From assembly GCA_963788225.1 (NCBI GenBank), contig CAWBGI010000001.1, forward strand, positions 124,001 through 188,000: a stretch of DNA of 64,000 bases, written 5' to 3'. Below are positions 8,077 through 15,349 of this stretch, piece after piece. Each line of letters starts with the position of its first letter. Within the stretch, counting starts at the first letter, position 1. A program made the position numbers and the translations under genes. The notes below the pieces were generated by a model, which saw only the letters and a list, made by a program, of their open reading frames with translations, did no database searches and had not been told where the DNA came from. Source of the DNA: Sulfotelmatobacter sp963788225 (GTDB taxonomy: Bacteria > Acidobacteriota > Terriglobia > Terriglobales > Acidobacteriaceae).

Positions 8077-8096
8077 GTCGGACAGGAGTGTCCGAC
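8077..8096. repeat. perfect 8-bp inverted repeat GTCGGACA-GGAG-TGTCCGAC
   Basis: Perfect stem with a 4-base loop, 10 bases beyond the stop of the thioesterase gene (minus strand, ending 8106). It may serve as its terminator, though no T-tract follows on that side, so a palindromic repeat element is as likely. A related GGACAGCCG/CGGCTGTCC hairpin follows murI at 32105-32126. Confidence 0.6.
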
Positions 8097-8105
8097 CCAC
8101 ACGGG

Positions 8106-8570
8106 TTATCTCTCGACGTATTTGGCGAACATTTTGTCGGCGTCGATGGCTATGAAGATGCCGCGGCTGCGGGCCAGGACTTCGCCGTCTTCGTTCAGAA
8201 TTTCGGCGGCGTTGATGTGCTTGGTGCCACGGACTTCGATTTCGCGACCTTCTACGCGCAGCAGCTGGTGCAGGGGAACTGGCTTTAGATATTCGACGGT
8301 CATTTCGCGGGTTAATGCGATTACGTGATGCAGCTTGTTTACCTTGCCCATGGCGTCGTCGAGGATGCAGGCGATTATGCCGCCGTGGCAGTGGCCGGGC
8401 GGGCCGGTGTAGCGCTTGTCGAGGCGGAAGTGGCAGACGAAGGTCTGGCGGGCTTCGTCGAGGATGAAATTGAGGCGCATGCCTTCGGGATTGTCGGGGC
8501 CGCAAACGAAGCAGTTGTTTTTTTGCAGTTTGACTTCGCGGGTGTCGTGGCCTTGGGGCTTCGGTGGCAT
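8106..8570 (-). CDS. PaaI-like hotdog-fold thioesterase
   Basis: The 154-residue single-domain hotdog protein (4HBT-type) probably hydrolyses an acyl-CoA thioester. The family core is visible: GPPGHCHGGIIACILDDAMG (about residues 57-76, with the HGG turn and the acidic residue on the central helix), then TREMTVEYLKPVPLHQLLRVEG. An N-terminal extension with CFVCGPDNPEGM resembles a subset of these proteins with a Cys pair near the start. The substrate cannot be inferred from the neighbours (pdxS, a PP-loop ATPase). Confidence 0.8.
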   Translation of the reverse strand: MPPKPQGHDTREVKLQKNNCFVCGPDNPEGMRLNFILDEARQTFVCHFRLDKRYTGPPGHCHGGIIACILDDAMGKVNKLHHVIALTREMTVEYLKPVPLHQLLRVEGREIEVRGTKHINAAEILNEDGEVLARSRGIFIAIDADKMFAKYVER

Positions 8571-8704
8571 GGGTTTATTCTATCTTGCGTTTTGAAGAAC
8601 ATGGCCTTTAGTGGAATCGAAATGTCTGCATCGCGGAAGCCGCTAATATATAGACACGGAGGGGTGCGGCCACGGATTCACACGAGTCAAGATCAAGAGC
8701 TTTA

Positions 8705-8737
8705 ACACAGAGGTCACAGAGGGACACAGGGTGATTC
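8705..8737 (+). repeat. ACACAG-type quasi-periodic intergenic repeat, copy a
   Basis: The string ACACAGAGGTCACAGAGG then GACACAGGGTGATTC has an 8-9 base quasi-period. A second copy of its end, GGGACACAGGGTRATTC, occurs at 10031-10047. It fills the 5' region of the PP-loop ATPase gene. Confidence 0.55.
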
Positions 8738-8747
8738 AAAATCTTTC

Positions 8748-9410
8748 ATGAAGCGGATTCTTTTATCTTGGAGCAGCGGTAAGGATAGCGCCTGGAGCCT
8801 TTATCTTCTCCGGCAGCGGTGTGAGTATGAGGTTGTGGGACTGCTTACTACGTTTAACGGGGAAGCCGACCGGGTTGCTATGCATGGGGTGCGGCGCGAG
8901 TTGGTGGAGCGGCAGGCTGCGGCCGCTGGGCTGCCCTTGTGGGCGGTTCCGTTGCCTTGGCCTTGCTCGAATGAACAGTATGAAGCGCTGATGGCTCAAA
9001 CCTGCGCCAAGGCGGTTGCGGAGGGCATCGAGGGTATTGCGTTTGGCGATTTGTTTCTCGAGGATGTGCGGGCTTACCGGGAGAAACAAATGAAAAATAC
9101 GGGGCTGCAGCCGGTGTTTCCGGTGTGGGGGCTGCCTACGCATGCTTTGGCGCGGGAGATGATTGCCTCTGGGATGCGGGCGAAGTTGACTTGCATCGAT
9201 ACGGGGAAGCTTGACCGGTCGTTCGCTGGCCGCGAGTTCGATGAGGCGCTGCTTGCGGCTCTGCCCGATGATGTGGATCCATGCGGGGAACGCGGGGAAT
9301 TCCACTCGTTTGTGTATGCGGGGCCCATGCTGAACGGCGCGCTGCCGGTTTCGGTTGGGGAGACTGTAGTGCGCGATCAGTTTGTTTTTGCCGATCTGAT
9401 TGCGAGTTGA
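8748..9410 (+). CDS. Dph6-related PP-loop ATP pyrophosphatase
   Basis: A 220-residue member of the adenine-nucleotide alpha-hydrolase family related to diphthine-ammonia ligase Dph6 (DUF71/COG2102). The ATP-binding PP-loop SSGKDS is at residues 9-14. The family segments GIAFGDLFLEDVRAYRE and GEFHSFVYAGPM are present. In archaea and eukaryotes Dph6 amidates diphthine on EF2, but bacteria lack diphthamide, so this copy presumably amidates or adenylates another unknown substrate. It is transcribed alone from a short repeat-containing leader with no strong ribosome binding site. Confidence 0.85.
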   Translation: MKRILLSWSSGKDSAWSLYLLRQRCEYEVVGLLTTFNGEADRVAMHGVRRELVERQAAAAGLPLWAVPLPWPCSNEQYEALMAQTCAKAVAEGIEGIAFGDLFLEDVRAYREKQMKNTGLQPVFPVWGLPTHALAREMIASGMRAKLTCIDTGKLDRSFAGREFDEALLAALPDDVDPCGERGEFHSFVYAGPMLNGALPVSVGETVVRDQFVFADLIAS

Positions 9411-9488
9411 TTGCAGCGATCACGCAAAACACATCAAGAACCGCGGGCAGCTCAGTACGACAGTAAAGAAACTCGTTCCGGGAGGGCC

Positions 9489-10014
9489 ATGAATCGCTCC
9501 TTTAGGCTTAAGTTCATCTCAGGCGCTGTTCTTGCCCTTGCGTTCGTTGTGCTCGGGGCCGTGGCGCTTTGGCACGGGGGGCACGGCGCGCCAAGAGTTG
9601 TGGAACCAAAGGATCAGGAATTGATTGCGACCTTTTATGCTCAGCGCCACTCGTTCGAACAGCTACAGAAAATGGCGGCCGAGGATGCGCGGCGCGGCTG
9701 GTACCTGGGGGGCTAGCGATCCAAACAAACTCGACCAGCCCCGGCGGGACGAGTACAAGAAGTTGATATCCGAAATTTGTCCCGGCCTTGAAGTGGCCAT
9801 GAATGGGACCACGGGCGTAGTGAGGTTCATCTTTGCGGGCGAGGGCTCGGCGATCGGACCGGACTGGGTCAAGGGGATTGAGTACGTGCCGGGCGACCAT
9901 GGGTGGGAGGGTGTCCTCTTGCCCGATTTGGACAAGGCAGCCAGTCTGCCAGCCCATGTTTACATACGAGAGATCGAGCCGGGGTGGCTCGTCTTCTATC
10001 AGCGTGATGAGTGA
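9489..10014 (+). pseudogene. small signal-anchored protein gene, frameshifted in a G6 run
   Basis: A good ribosome site (GGGAGGG at 9480-9486) precedes ATG 9489. The first frame codes for a membrane-anchored N-terminus (FISGAVLALAFVVLGAVALW) and ends W-Y-L-G-G-stop at 9716. The neighbouring frame continues without its own start as A-S-D-P-N-K-L-D-Q-P-R-R-D-E-Y and runs to TGA 10014 (PGWLVFYQRDE). Removing one G from the six-G run at 9707-9712 joins the two into one protein of about 174 residues. It is either a recent frameshift, a phase-variable homopolymer or a sequencing error. No known family is recognised. Confidence 0.65.
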
Positions 10015-10030
10015 CCGGGGGGCTGCCCAG

Positions 10031-10117
10031 GGGACACAGGGTAATTCGCTGAGGCCGGCTACTCTTTAGCTAGCTTCATCCGTGGAAATCCGCGAAAATC
10101 TGTGGCTGATTTTTTTC
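10031..10117 (+). repeat. ACACAG/CCGTGGAAATCCGCG-type intergenic repeats, copy b
   Basis: GGGACACAGGGTAATTC (10031-10047) matches the copy at 8721. It is followed by CATCCGTGGAAATCCGCG and AAAATCTGTGG, a further quasi-periodic string of the same style. No gene is seen between 10015 and 10255. The remainder presumably contains the promoter of the oxidase operon, which I could not place confidently. Confidence 0.5.
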
Positions 10118-10255
10118 TTTCTCGGAAGTTCGATTGCGTTATCCTCAAGGGGCTGTGGTAAACTCGCCGCCGACTGTTGACTTGCGCTGTGGGGCGCGGC
10201 AACGGTTGTGGGGAAAATCGTTTCGCGTGGTTTTGTCGTGGGGGAGGACTGGGGA

Positions 10256-11062
10256 ATGGGCCTCGCGTTGATGGTTGTGGTCTGGCTGATTACCTTGGCC
10301 AGCACATACTTCTTTGTCGCCAAGACCTGGTGGCTGCCGGTTGGGGCTTCAGCAGCTACGGGCTTTATTGACCGGCAATTCGCCCTGACATTTGTATTGA
10401 TGGGAATTATCTTCGTGGCGGCGCAGCTCTCGCTGGGCTACTTCGCATGGAGATACCGCGAGCAGCCTTCCTCTCAGCCGGTGGATTATTCGCATGGCAA
10501 TGTGAAACTTGAAGTGGTGTGGACGGCGCTGACCACCGTCCTGTTCATCGGATTGAACCTGATGGGCAGCAGCGTTTGGGCGGCCCAGCGTTTTGACCAG
10601 GCGGGGCCGGGAGCGGTGCAAGTGGAGGTTACAGGCATGCAGTTTGCCTGGTACTTCCGCTATCCGGGGCCGGATGGGAAGTTTGGCGGGACCAGCGTAA
10701 AGCTGATGGATCCTTCGGCTGGCGGCGAAGCGGCTGTGGGGCTGAACACTTCCGATCCGGCGGCGAAAGACGATGTGGTTACGGGCACGATGTATTTGCC
10801 GGTGGATCGCGAGGTCGACTTGAGTTTGCGGTCGGTGGATGTGATCCACAGCTTTTTTGTGCCCAGTCTGCGCTTCAAGCAGGATGCGGTACCCGGACTC
10901 AATATCCACATGCACGTCAAGCCCACGGCAATTGGCGAGTACGAAATCGCTTGCGCCGAACTTTGCGGACTTGGTCACTACAAGATGCACGGCATGATAC
11001 ACGTTGTCAGCCAGGAAGATTTTGATAAGTGGCTGGCGGCACGGGAGGCGGAGAAACAATAA
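10256..11062 (+). CDS. coxB: cytochrome c oxidase subunit II
   Basis: The 268-residue subunit accepts electrons from cytochrome c through a binuclear CuA centre and passes them to subunit I. Three N-terminal hydrophobic segments (about residues 2-21, 41-63, 83-105) are followed by a periplasmic cupredoxin domain. The CuA ligands are visible: His in VIHSFFVPS, then CAELCGLGHYKMHG. There is no fused cytochrome c domain. Start ATG 10256 is chosen because GGGGAGG lies 9 bases upstream; the frame is open to GTG 10208, but those 16 residues look untranslated. It is the first gene of the cox operon and abuts coxA with no gap. Confidence 0.93.
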   Translation: MGLALMVVVWLITLASTYFFVAKTWWLPVGASAATGFIDRQFALTFVLMGIIFVAAQLSLGYFAWRYREQPSSQPVDYSHGNVKLEVVWTALTTVLFIGLNLMGSSVWAAQRFDQAGPGAVQVEVTGMQFAWYFRYPGPDGKFGGTSVKLMDPSAGGEAAVGLNTSDPAAKDDVVTGTMYLPVDREVDLSLRSVDVIHSFFVPSLRFKQDAVPGLNIHMHVKPTAIGEYEIACAELCGLGHYKMHGMIHVVSQEDFDKWLAAREAEKQ

Positions 11063-12799
11063 ATGGCAACCTCGGCAACCGCTCACGCGCATGCGGCCCC
11101 GCAGGGCTTCATTCGAAAATATATTTTCAGTCTCGATCACAAAGTCATCGGCATTCAGTATTTTTTTCTGGCGCTCACGGCGGTGTGGGTGGGGATGTTT
11201 CTGTCGCTGCTGATGCGGATTCACTTGTACTGGCCGGCGGCGGTGTTGCCGCTGGTGGGCGAGATCAAGCCGGAACAGTATCTTGCATTGCTCACGATGC
11301 ACGGCACCATCATGGTGTTCTTCGTGCTGACTACCGCGCCGCAGGGCGGATTTGGAAATTATTTTCTGCCCATTCAGATCGGAGCGCCGGATATGGCGTT
11401 TCCGGTCCTGAACATGCTTTCGTTCTGGACGACTTTCGTTGCCTTCGTGGTGATGATCGCGGCTTTCTTCGTTACGGGTGGAGCGCCGCTGCATGGGTGG
11501 ACGGGTTATCCGCCGCTGAGCGCAATTCAGTCCGCCGGGCCGGGTGAAGGGCTTGGGGCTGATTTGTGGATCACGAGCATTGCGATCTTTTGTCTCGCCT
11601 CGCTGATGGGCGCACTGAATTTTCTTACGACCACGCTCGATATGCGGGCCAAGGGCATGACCATGATGCGCATGCCGCTGACCTGCTGGTCGTGGTTCAT
11701 TACCGCGATTCTTGGGCTGCTGGCGTTCGGAGTGCTGCTCTCGGCGGGGATTCTGTTGCTGCTGGACCGCAACCTGGGCACCAGTTTTTATGTGCCGCTG
11801 GTGGTGGTGAACGGGCAGGTGATGGGGCACAAGGGTGGCTCGCCGCTACTGTGGCAGCATCTGTTCTGGTTCTTCGGGCACCCGGAGGTTTACATTGCGA
11901 TTCTGCCGGGCATGGGCGTTACCTCGCAGATTCTTTCGACCTTCTCGCGCAAGCCGATTTTCGGCTACAAGGCGATGGTCTATGCAATGCTCTCGATCGG
12001 CTTTCTCGGATTCATGGTTTGGGGCCACCACATGTTCATGAGCGGCATGAGTCCGTATTCGGCGTTTGCCTTCTCGCTGCTGACCATGTGCATCGGCGTG
12101 CCCTCAGCGATAAAGACGTTTAACTGGCTGGGTACGATGCACAAGGCGCGGATCCGCTTCCACACGCCGATGTTGTATGCCATCGGCTTTGTTTCCCTTT
12201 TCGTCTCCGGCGGATTGAGCGGGCCATTCCTGGCGCAACCCGTGCTCGACATTCAGTTGCACGACACTTATTTCGTGGTCGGCCACTTTCACCTGATCAT
12301 GGGCGTGGCCGCGATCTTCGGAATGTTTGCGGCAACGTATTACTGGTTCCCGAAAATGTTTGGCCGGATGATGAACGAAACGTGGGGACGCGTGCATTTC
12401 TTCATCACTCTGATCGGGACCTATGCCATCTTCATGCCGATGCACTATCTGGGCATTGCTGGCGGGACGCGGCGATACTCGCAATACACGGAAGTGGCGT
12501 ACTTGCAGAAGTTGATGCCGATTCATCAGTTCATGACTTACGCGGCGATTATTACGATCGCGGCGCAGTTTATCTTTGTGATCAATTTGTTCTGGAGCAT
12601 GTTTAAGGGGCCGAAGGCCAGCGACAATCCGTGGGAAGCGACTACTTTGGAGTGGACAACCGCGACGCCTCCGCCGCATGACAACTTTGGCGGAGTTACG
12701 CCGGTGGTGCATAACGGTCCTTATGAGTATGGGGTTCCGGGAGCGGCTCGGGATTATGTGATGCAGACGGATCCGCCGGTTGCATCGTCGGGGCACTGA
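11063..12799 (+). CDS. coxA: cytochrome c oxidase subunit I
   Basis: The catalytic 12-helix subunit (578 residues) of an aa3-type heme-copper oxidase reduces O2 and pumps protons. Heme and copper ligands are visible: H in TMHGTIMVFF (low-spin heme), WFFGHPEVYIAILPG (CuB His and the cross-linked Tyr), WGHHMFMSGM (CuB His-His), and HDTYFVVGHFHLIMG (heme a3 and heme a His). This is the A-family pattern. It starts directly after coxB and is followed by a repeat-filled gap before the first subunit III gene. Confidence 0.97.
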   Translation: MATSATAHAHAAPQGFIRKYIFSLDHKVIGIQYFFLALTAVWVGMFLSLLMRIHLYWPAAVLPLVGEIKPEQYLALLTMHGTIMVFFVLTTAPQGGFGNYFLPIQIGAPDMAFPVLNMLSFWTTFVAFVVMIAAFFVTGGAPLHGWTGYPPLSAIQSAGPGEGLGADLWITSIAIFCLASLMGALNFLTTTLDMRAKGMTMMRMPLTCWSWFITAILGLLAFGVLLSAGILLLLDRNLGTSFYVPLVVVNGQVMGHKGGSPLLWQHLFWFFGHPEVYIAILPGMGVTSQILSTFSRKPIFGYKAMVYAMLSIGFLGFMVWGHHMFMSGMSPYSAFAFSLLTMCIGVPSAIKTFNWLGTMHKARIRFHTPMLYAIGFVSLFVSGGLSGPFLAQPVLDIQLHDTYFVVGHFHLIMGVAAIFGMFAATYYWFPKMFGRMMNETWGRVHFFITLIGTYAIFMPMHYLGIAGGTRRYSQYTEVAYLQKLMPIHQFMTYAAIITIAAQFIFVINLFWSMFKGPKASDNPWEATTLEWTTATPPPHDNFGGVTPVVHNGPYEYGVPGAARDYVMQTDPPVASSGH

Positions 12800-12811
12800 G
12801 GTAGCGATGCA

Positions 12812-12866
12812 GCGCCTGAAGGCGCGGTCAAAGAGTCATGTTTGCCGGCACGCCTGAAGGCGTGCC
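12812..12866. repeat. double palindrome repeat with TGAA loops, copy 1
   Basis: GCGCC-TGAA-GGCGC (12812-12825) and GGCACGCC-TGAA-GGCGTGCC (12847-12866) are followed by CTGATACGAATCT. The same two-hairpin arrangement and the same trailing CTGATACGAATCT recur at 15167-15233, at the far end of the cox operon. The copies differ by compensatory stem changes (ACGCC/GGCGT versus ATGCC/GGCAT), a sign of selection for folding or of a REP-like family. Confidence 0.8.
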
Positions 12867-12902
12867 CTGATACGAATCTTGTCAGCTAGTTTTCTGGATT
12901 TT

Positions 12903-13643
12903 ATGGCGACTTATACACCAAGCACTCCGATCAATCAATTGGGCCGCGGCGGTAGTGTGCCTGTGCCTCCGGATGGCGGCGGCGATGATGGCGGCTTTTC
13001 GGATTCGGGGCTGCCGAATTACGGCGCTCGCCTGCGGAGGGCGCGGCTGGGGCTGATCTGCGCGATCGTAACCGTCAGCATGGTGTTTGTGTCTTTGACA
13101 AGCGCATACGTGGTGCGGCGAGGCTTGCCGACTTTTGATGACTCGACCCGCACTTATTTTCGCGATTGGGGCGCGGTGCAGTTGCCGTGGGAGCTGCTGT
13201 TCATCAACACGGCAATACTTCTGGTCAGCAGCTTGACCATGGAAGGCGCACGGCGCGACATCACGCGGCGCACGGCGCTGGCTCCGGTACGGTCGATTCC
13301 GGGAGTTTCTCTGGGAGACGAGAAAAGCTTTCCATGGCTCGGCGTGACCGTGGTTCTTGGGCTGGCGTTTCTGGTGGGACAGTGGCTTGCGTGGGGCGAA
13401 CTGAAGGCGCGGGGATTTCTGGTCAGTACCAATCCTGAAAGTTCTTTTGTTTACTTGTTGACGGCCGCTCATGCGGTGCATCTCGCGGGCGGAATTATTG
13501 CGTTAATGTGGGCGGGCATCACTTCCCTGCTGCATAAGCCGATCGAGGGTCGGCGGATTGTGGTGGATATCGCGGCCTGGTACTGGCACTTTATGGCGGT
13601 GCTGTGGATTTATGTTTTTGCTCTCTTAACATTTGCGCGCTAA
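12903..13643 (+). CDS. coxC: cytochrome c oxidase subunit III, first copy
   Basis: A 246-residue membrane protein with a Pro/Gly/Asp-rich N-terminus (about 45 residues) and about five hydrophobic helices. Subunit-III features are FVSLTSAYVVRRG, LPWELLFINTAILLVSSLTM, LTAAHAVHLAGGI and the C-terminal AAWYWHFMAVLWIYVFALL. It stabilises subunit I and supports proton uptake. Start ATG 12903 is preferred over in-frame TTG 12879; neither has a clear ribosome site, and the upstream DNA is a palindromic repeat. A second subunit III gene follows 21 bases later. Confidence 0.85.
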   Translation: MATYTPSTPINQLGRGGSVPVPPDGGGDDGGFSDSGLPNYGARLRRARLGLICAIVTVSMVFVSLTSAYVVRRGLPTFDDSTRTYFRDWGAVQLPWELLFINTAILLVSSLTMEGARRDITRRTALAPVRSIPGVSLGDEKSFPWLGVTVVLGLAFLVGQWLAWGELKARGFLVSTNPESSFVYLLTAAHAVHLAGGIIALMWAGITSLLHKPIEGRRIVVDIAAWYWHFMAVLWIYVFALLTFAR

Positions 13644-13664
13644 CGCGAAAGGGGAAACTGGGGA

Positions 13665-14492
13665 ATGGCTGACGTCGCGCTGGAACATAACGCCGCTGCC
13701 GGGCATGGAGTGGCGGGCGAGTATGAAGCTCCGCTGTTTGGAGCCTATTCGAAAAAAGTTGGCATGTGGTTGTTCCTGGCCTCGGACTCGCTGACGTTCG
13801 GGGCTTTGCTGTTCGCCTTCAGCTACAACCGAATCTATACGACGCCTTGGCCAACACCTTTCCACATCGCCAGCATCACGAACGCCACGATCATGACCGC
13901 GTGCCTGCTTTCGAGTTCGCTGACCATGGTGATGGCGGTGTTCGCTGCGCAACGACACGATAGACCGTGGACGCGGAACTGCCTGCTGGCGACGATGATC
14001 TTCGGCACCGCATTCATCGTTTTGCACGGCATGGAGTGGAGCAAGCTGATCGATGAAGGGCTGTATTTGCCGGGATTTATGTCCCTCCTCGGCGTGTCGG
14101 CATCGCACGCCGGTGGTGAGTATGCCGAGATTTCGAAGAACGTTCCCCAGTTCACGCAGGCATTTTTCGGCCTGACAGCCATGCACATGCTGCACGTCAC
14201 GATCGGTGTGATTTATCTGGGGGTGGTGGCGTTTCGCAAATGGTTTCTGCCGATCCTGGGCGTGATCTGGATCGCGGCCGCATTCCTGATTCCTGCCGGC
14301 AACGTGTTTCACTATCCGGTTCATGTGCTGGGAATAGCGCTGGTGGTCTGTGCGATTATTCTTTTCCTGAAGCCGAAGGATTACGACGCGCATGATGTGG
14401 AAGTGTCTGGACTGTATTGGCACTTTGTCGATCTGGTGTGGATGTTCATCTTCCCACTGGTTTATTTGATGTCGACCAAGATTTTAGCCTGA
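13665..14492 (+). CDS. coxC2: cytochrome c oxidase subunit III, second copy
   Basis: A 275-residue, six- to seven-helix membrane protein of the subunit III family. Visible motifs are KKVGMWLFLASDSLTFGALL, the conserved acidic site in LHGMEWSKLIDEG, LTAMHMLHVTIGVIYL and SGLYWHFVDLVWMFIFPLVYL. It is the more canonical of the two neighbouring subunit III proteins, and the two differ strongly. The coxC-coxC2 order upstream of a short subunit IV is reminiscent of split or duplicated subunit III in other acidobacterial oxidase clusters. A strong hairpin follows its stop. Confidence 0.88.
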   Translation: MADVALEHNAAAGHGVAGEYEAPLFGAYSKKVGMWLFLASDSLTFGALLFAFSYNRIYTTPWPTPFHIASITNATIMTACLLSSSLTMVMAVFAAQRHDRPWTRNCLLATMIFGTAFIVLHGMEWSKLIDEGLYLPGFMSLLGVSASHAGGEYAEISKNVPQFTQAFFGLTAMHMLHVTIGVIYLGVVAFRKWFLPILGVIWIAAAFLIPAGNVFHYPVHVLGIALVVCAIILFLKPKDYDAHDVEVSGLYWHFVDLVWMFIFPLVYLMSTKILA

Positions 14493-14499
14493 GGCTTCC

Positions 14500-14524
14500 G
14501 GCGCGGCTCGAAGCCGCGCCTTTT
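14500..14524 (+). terminator. hairpin plus T-tract after coxC2
   Basis: GGCGCGGC-TCGAA-GCCGCGCC followed by TTTTC forms an 8-9 bp GC stem with a short U-run, the layout of an intrinsic terminator. It lies inside the cox operon, 8 bases after coxC2, so it may attenuate rather than end transcription. The stem-GAA-stem layout also resembles the TGAA palindrome family nearby. Confidence 0.6.
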
Positions 14525-14568
14525 CAAAGCAGCCTGAGAAACGCGATCGATTAGCGAGGTGTTTATCC

Positions 14569-14883
14569 ATGCACGATGTGGCGAAGCACGACGATAGCAA
14601 GGGCCAGTATTTCTGGGTGTGGGGCGCGCTGCTGGTTTTGACCGGCATCGAGGTCTGGCTCGGATACAACCAGGTGTTCAAAGATCCAAAGAACATGCTG
14701 GAAGTTTTGATGATTCTTTCCATCATCAAATCGGCGCTGATCATTGGCTACTTCATGCACCTGAAGTTTGAGAAGGCGATCATGCGCTGGCTGCTAATCG
14801 TCTCGGTTACGGGCTGCTTCGTGATTATGTTCTTTTTCTTTTTCCCGGATGCGGACCGCATTTTGCAGTTGGGGGTAAAGTAG
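14569..14883 (+). CDS. coxD: cytochrome c oxidase subunit IV-like protein
   Basis: A 104-residue protein with three hydrophobic segments: GALLVLTGIEVWLGY, MLEVLMILSIIKSALIIGYFMHL, and LLIVSVTGCFVIMFFFFF. The IIKSALIIGYFMHLKFE signature is typical of the bacterial COX4_pro/CtaF-CyoD subunit, an accessory protein that aids assembly of the CuB site. ATG 14569 has a weak GAGG site 8-11 bases upstream. It sits four bases before the small exported protein gene. Confidence 0.85.
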   Translation: MHDVAKHDDSKGQYFWVWGALLVLTGIEVWLGYNQVFKDPKNMLEVLMILSIIKSALIIGYFMHLKFEKAIMRWLLIVSVTGCFVIMFFFFFPDADRILQLGVK

Positions 14884-14887
14884 GATT

Positions 14888-15133
14888 ATGAAATTTGTTT
14901 ACGGCAAAGCTCGGGTGGTTGCGCTGCTGGCGGTGCTCTGGGCTTGTGCGATGCCCGCCTTCGGGCAGGGCTGCGCGATGTGCAATGCGAATGCGAGGAG
15001 CACGCCCAAGGAGGCCCAGCAGACGCTCAACCGTGCGGTGCTGGTGCTGCTGATTCCGCCGATTGGGTTTATGGTGGTTGGGGTCGCTTTGGCCTTCCGG
15101 TATGGGAAGCGGCGCGATCAGGAGAAGGATTAG
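14888..15133 (+). CDS. small membrane protein with exported Cys motif, cox operon
   Basis: An 81-residue protein with an N-terminal signal peptide (VVALLAVLWACAMPAFGQ). A short periplasmic stretch follows, starting G-C-A-M-C-N-A-N, then one C-terminal membrane helix (AVLVLLIPPIGFMVVGVALAF) and a basic tail. No family is recognised. The CxxC placed just after the signal cleavage site, and its position four bases behind coxD, suggest a role in oxidase biogenesis (copper or disulfide handling) as inference only. Confidence 0.65.
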   Translation: MKFVYGKARVVALLAVLWACAMPAFGQGCAMCNANARSTPKEAQQTLNRAVLVLLIPPIGFMVVGVALAFRYGKRRDQEKD

Positions 15134-15166
15134 GTCCGCTGAAAGAACCCCACTCTTGCCCTTGCA

Positions 15167-15233
15167 GCGCCTAAAGGCGCGAATCATCCTGCTGCTTTAC
15201 GGCATGCCTGAAGGCATGCCCTGATACGAATCT
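15167..15233. repeat. double palindrome repeat with TGAA loops, copy 2
   Basis: GCGCC-TAAA-GGCGC (15167-15180) and GGCATGCC-TGAA-GGCATGCC (15201-15220) are followed by CTGATACGAATCT. Same order and spacing as the copy at 12812. It ends the cox operon and lies upstream of the uvrA promoter region. Confidence 0.8.
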
Positions 15234-15265
15234 CCCCGTCTACGTTTCCCGAGAAAGCTCTGCTT

Positions 15266-15319
15266 TATAATAAGAGATTCGGCAGCGCTCTCTGAGGCCG
15301 CTGGGGACACTCCCAGCGG
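15266..15319 (+). promoter_or_regulatory. uvrA promoter -10 and leader hairpin
   Basis: A perfect TATAAT (15266-15271) is followed by a leader containing CCGCTGGG-GACACT-CCCAGCGG (15298-15319), an 8-bp stem 30 bases before the uvrA start. The -35 region (about 15243-15248, CGTTTC) is poor. No LexA-type GTTC/GAAC box is evident. Confidence 0.45.
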
Positions 15320-15349
15320 ACGACGGATTGCTGACGGGCCTCTTACCCG

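Noticed and set aside
10349..11830. 493-residue minus-strand frame opposite coxB/coxA
   Set aside because: His/Arg/Gln-rich antisense shadow of the oxidase genes.
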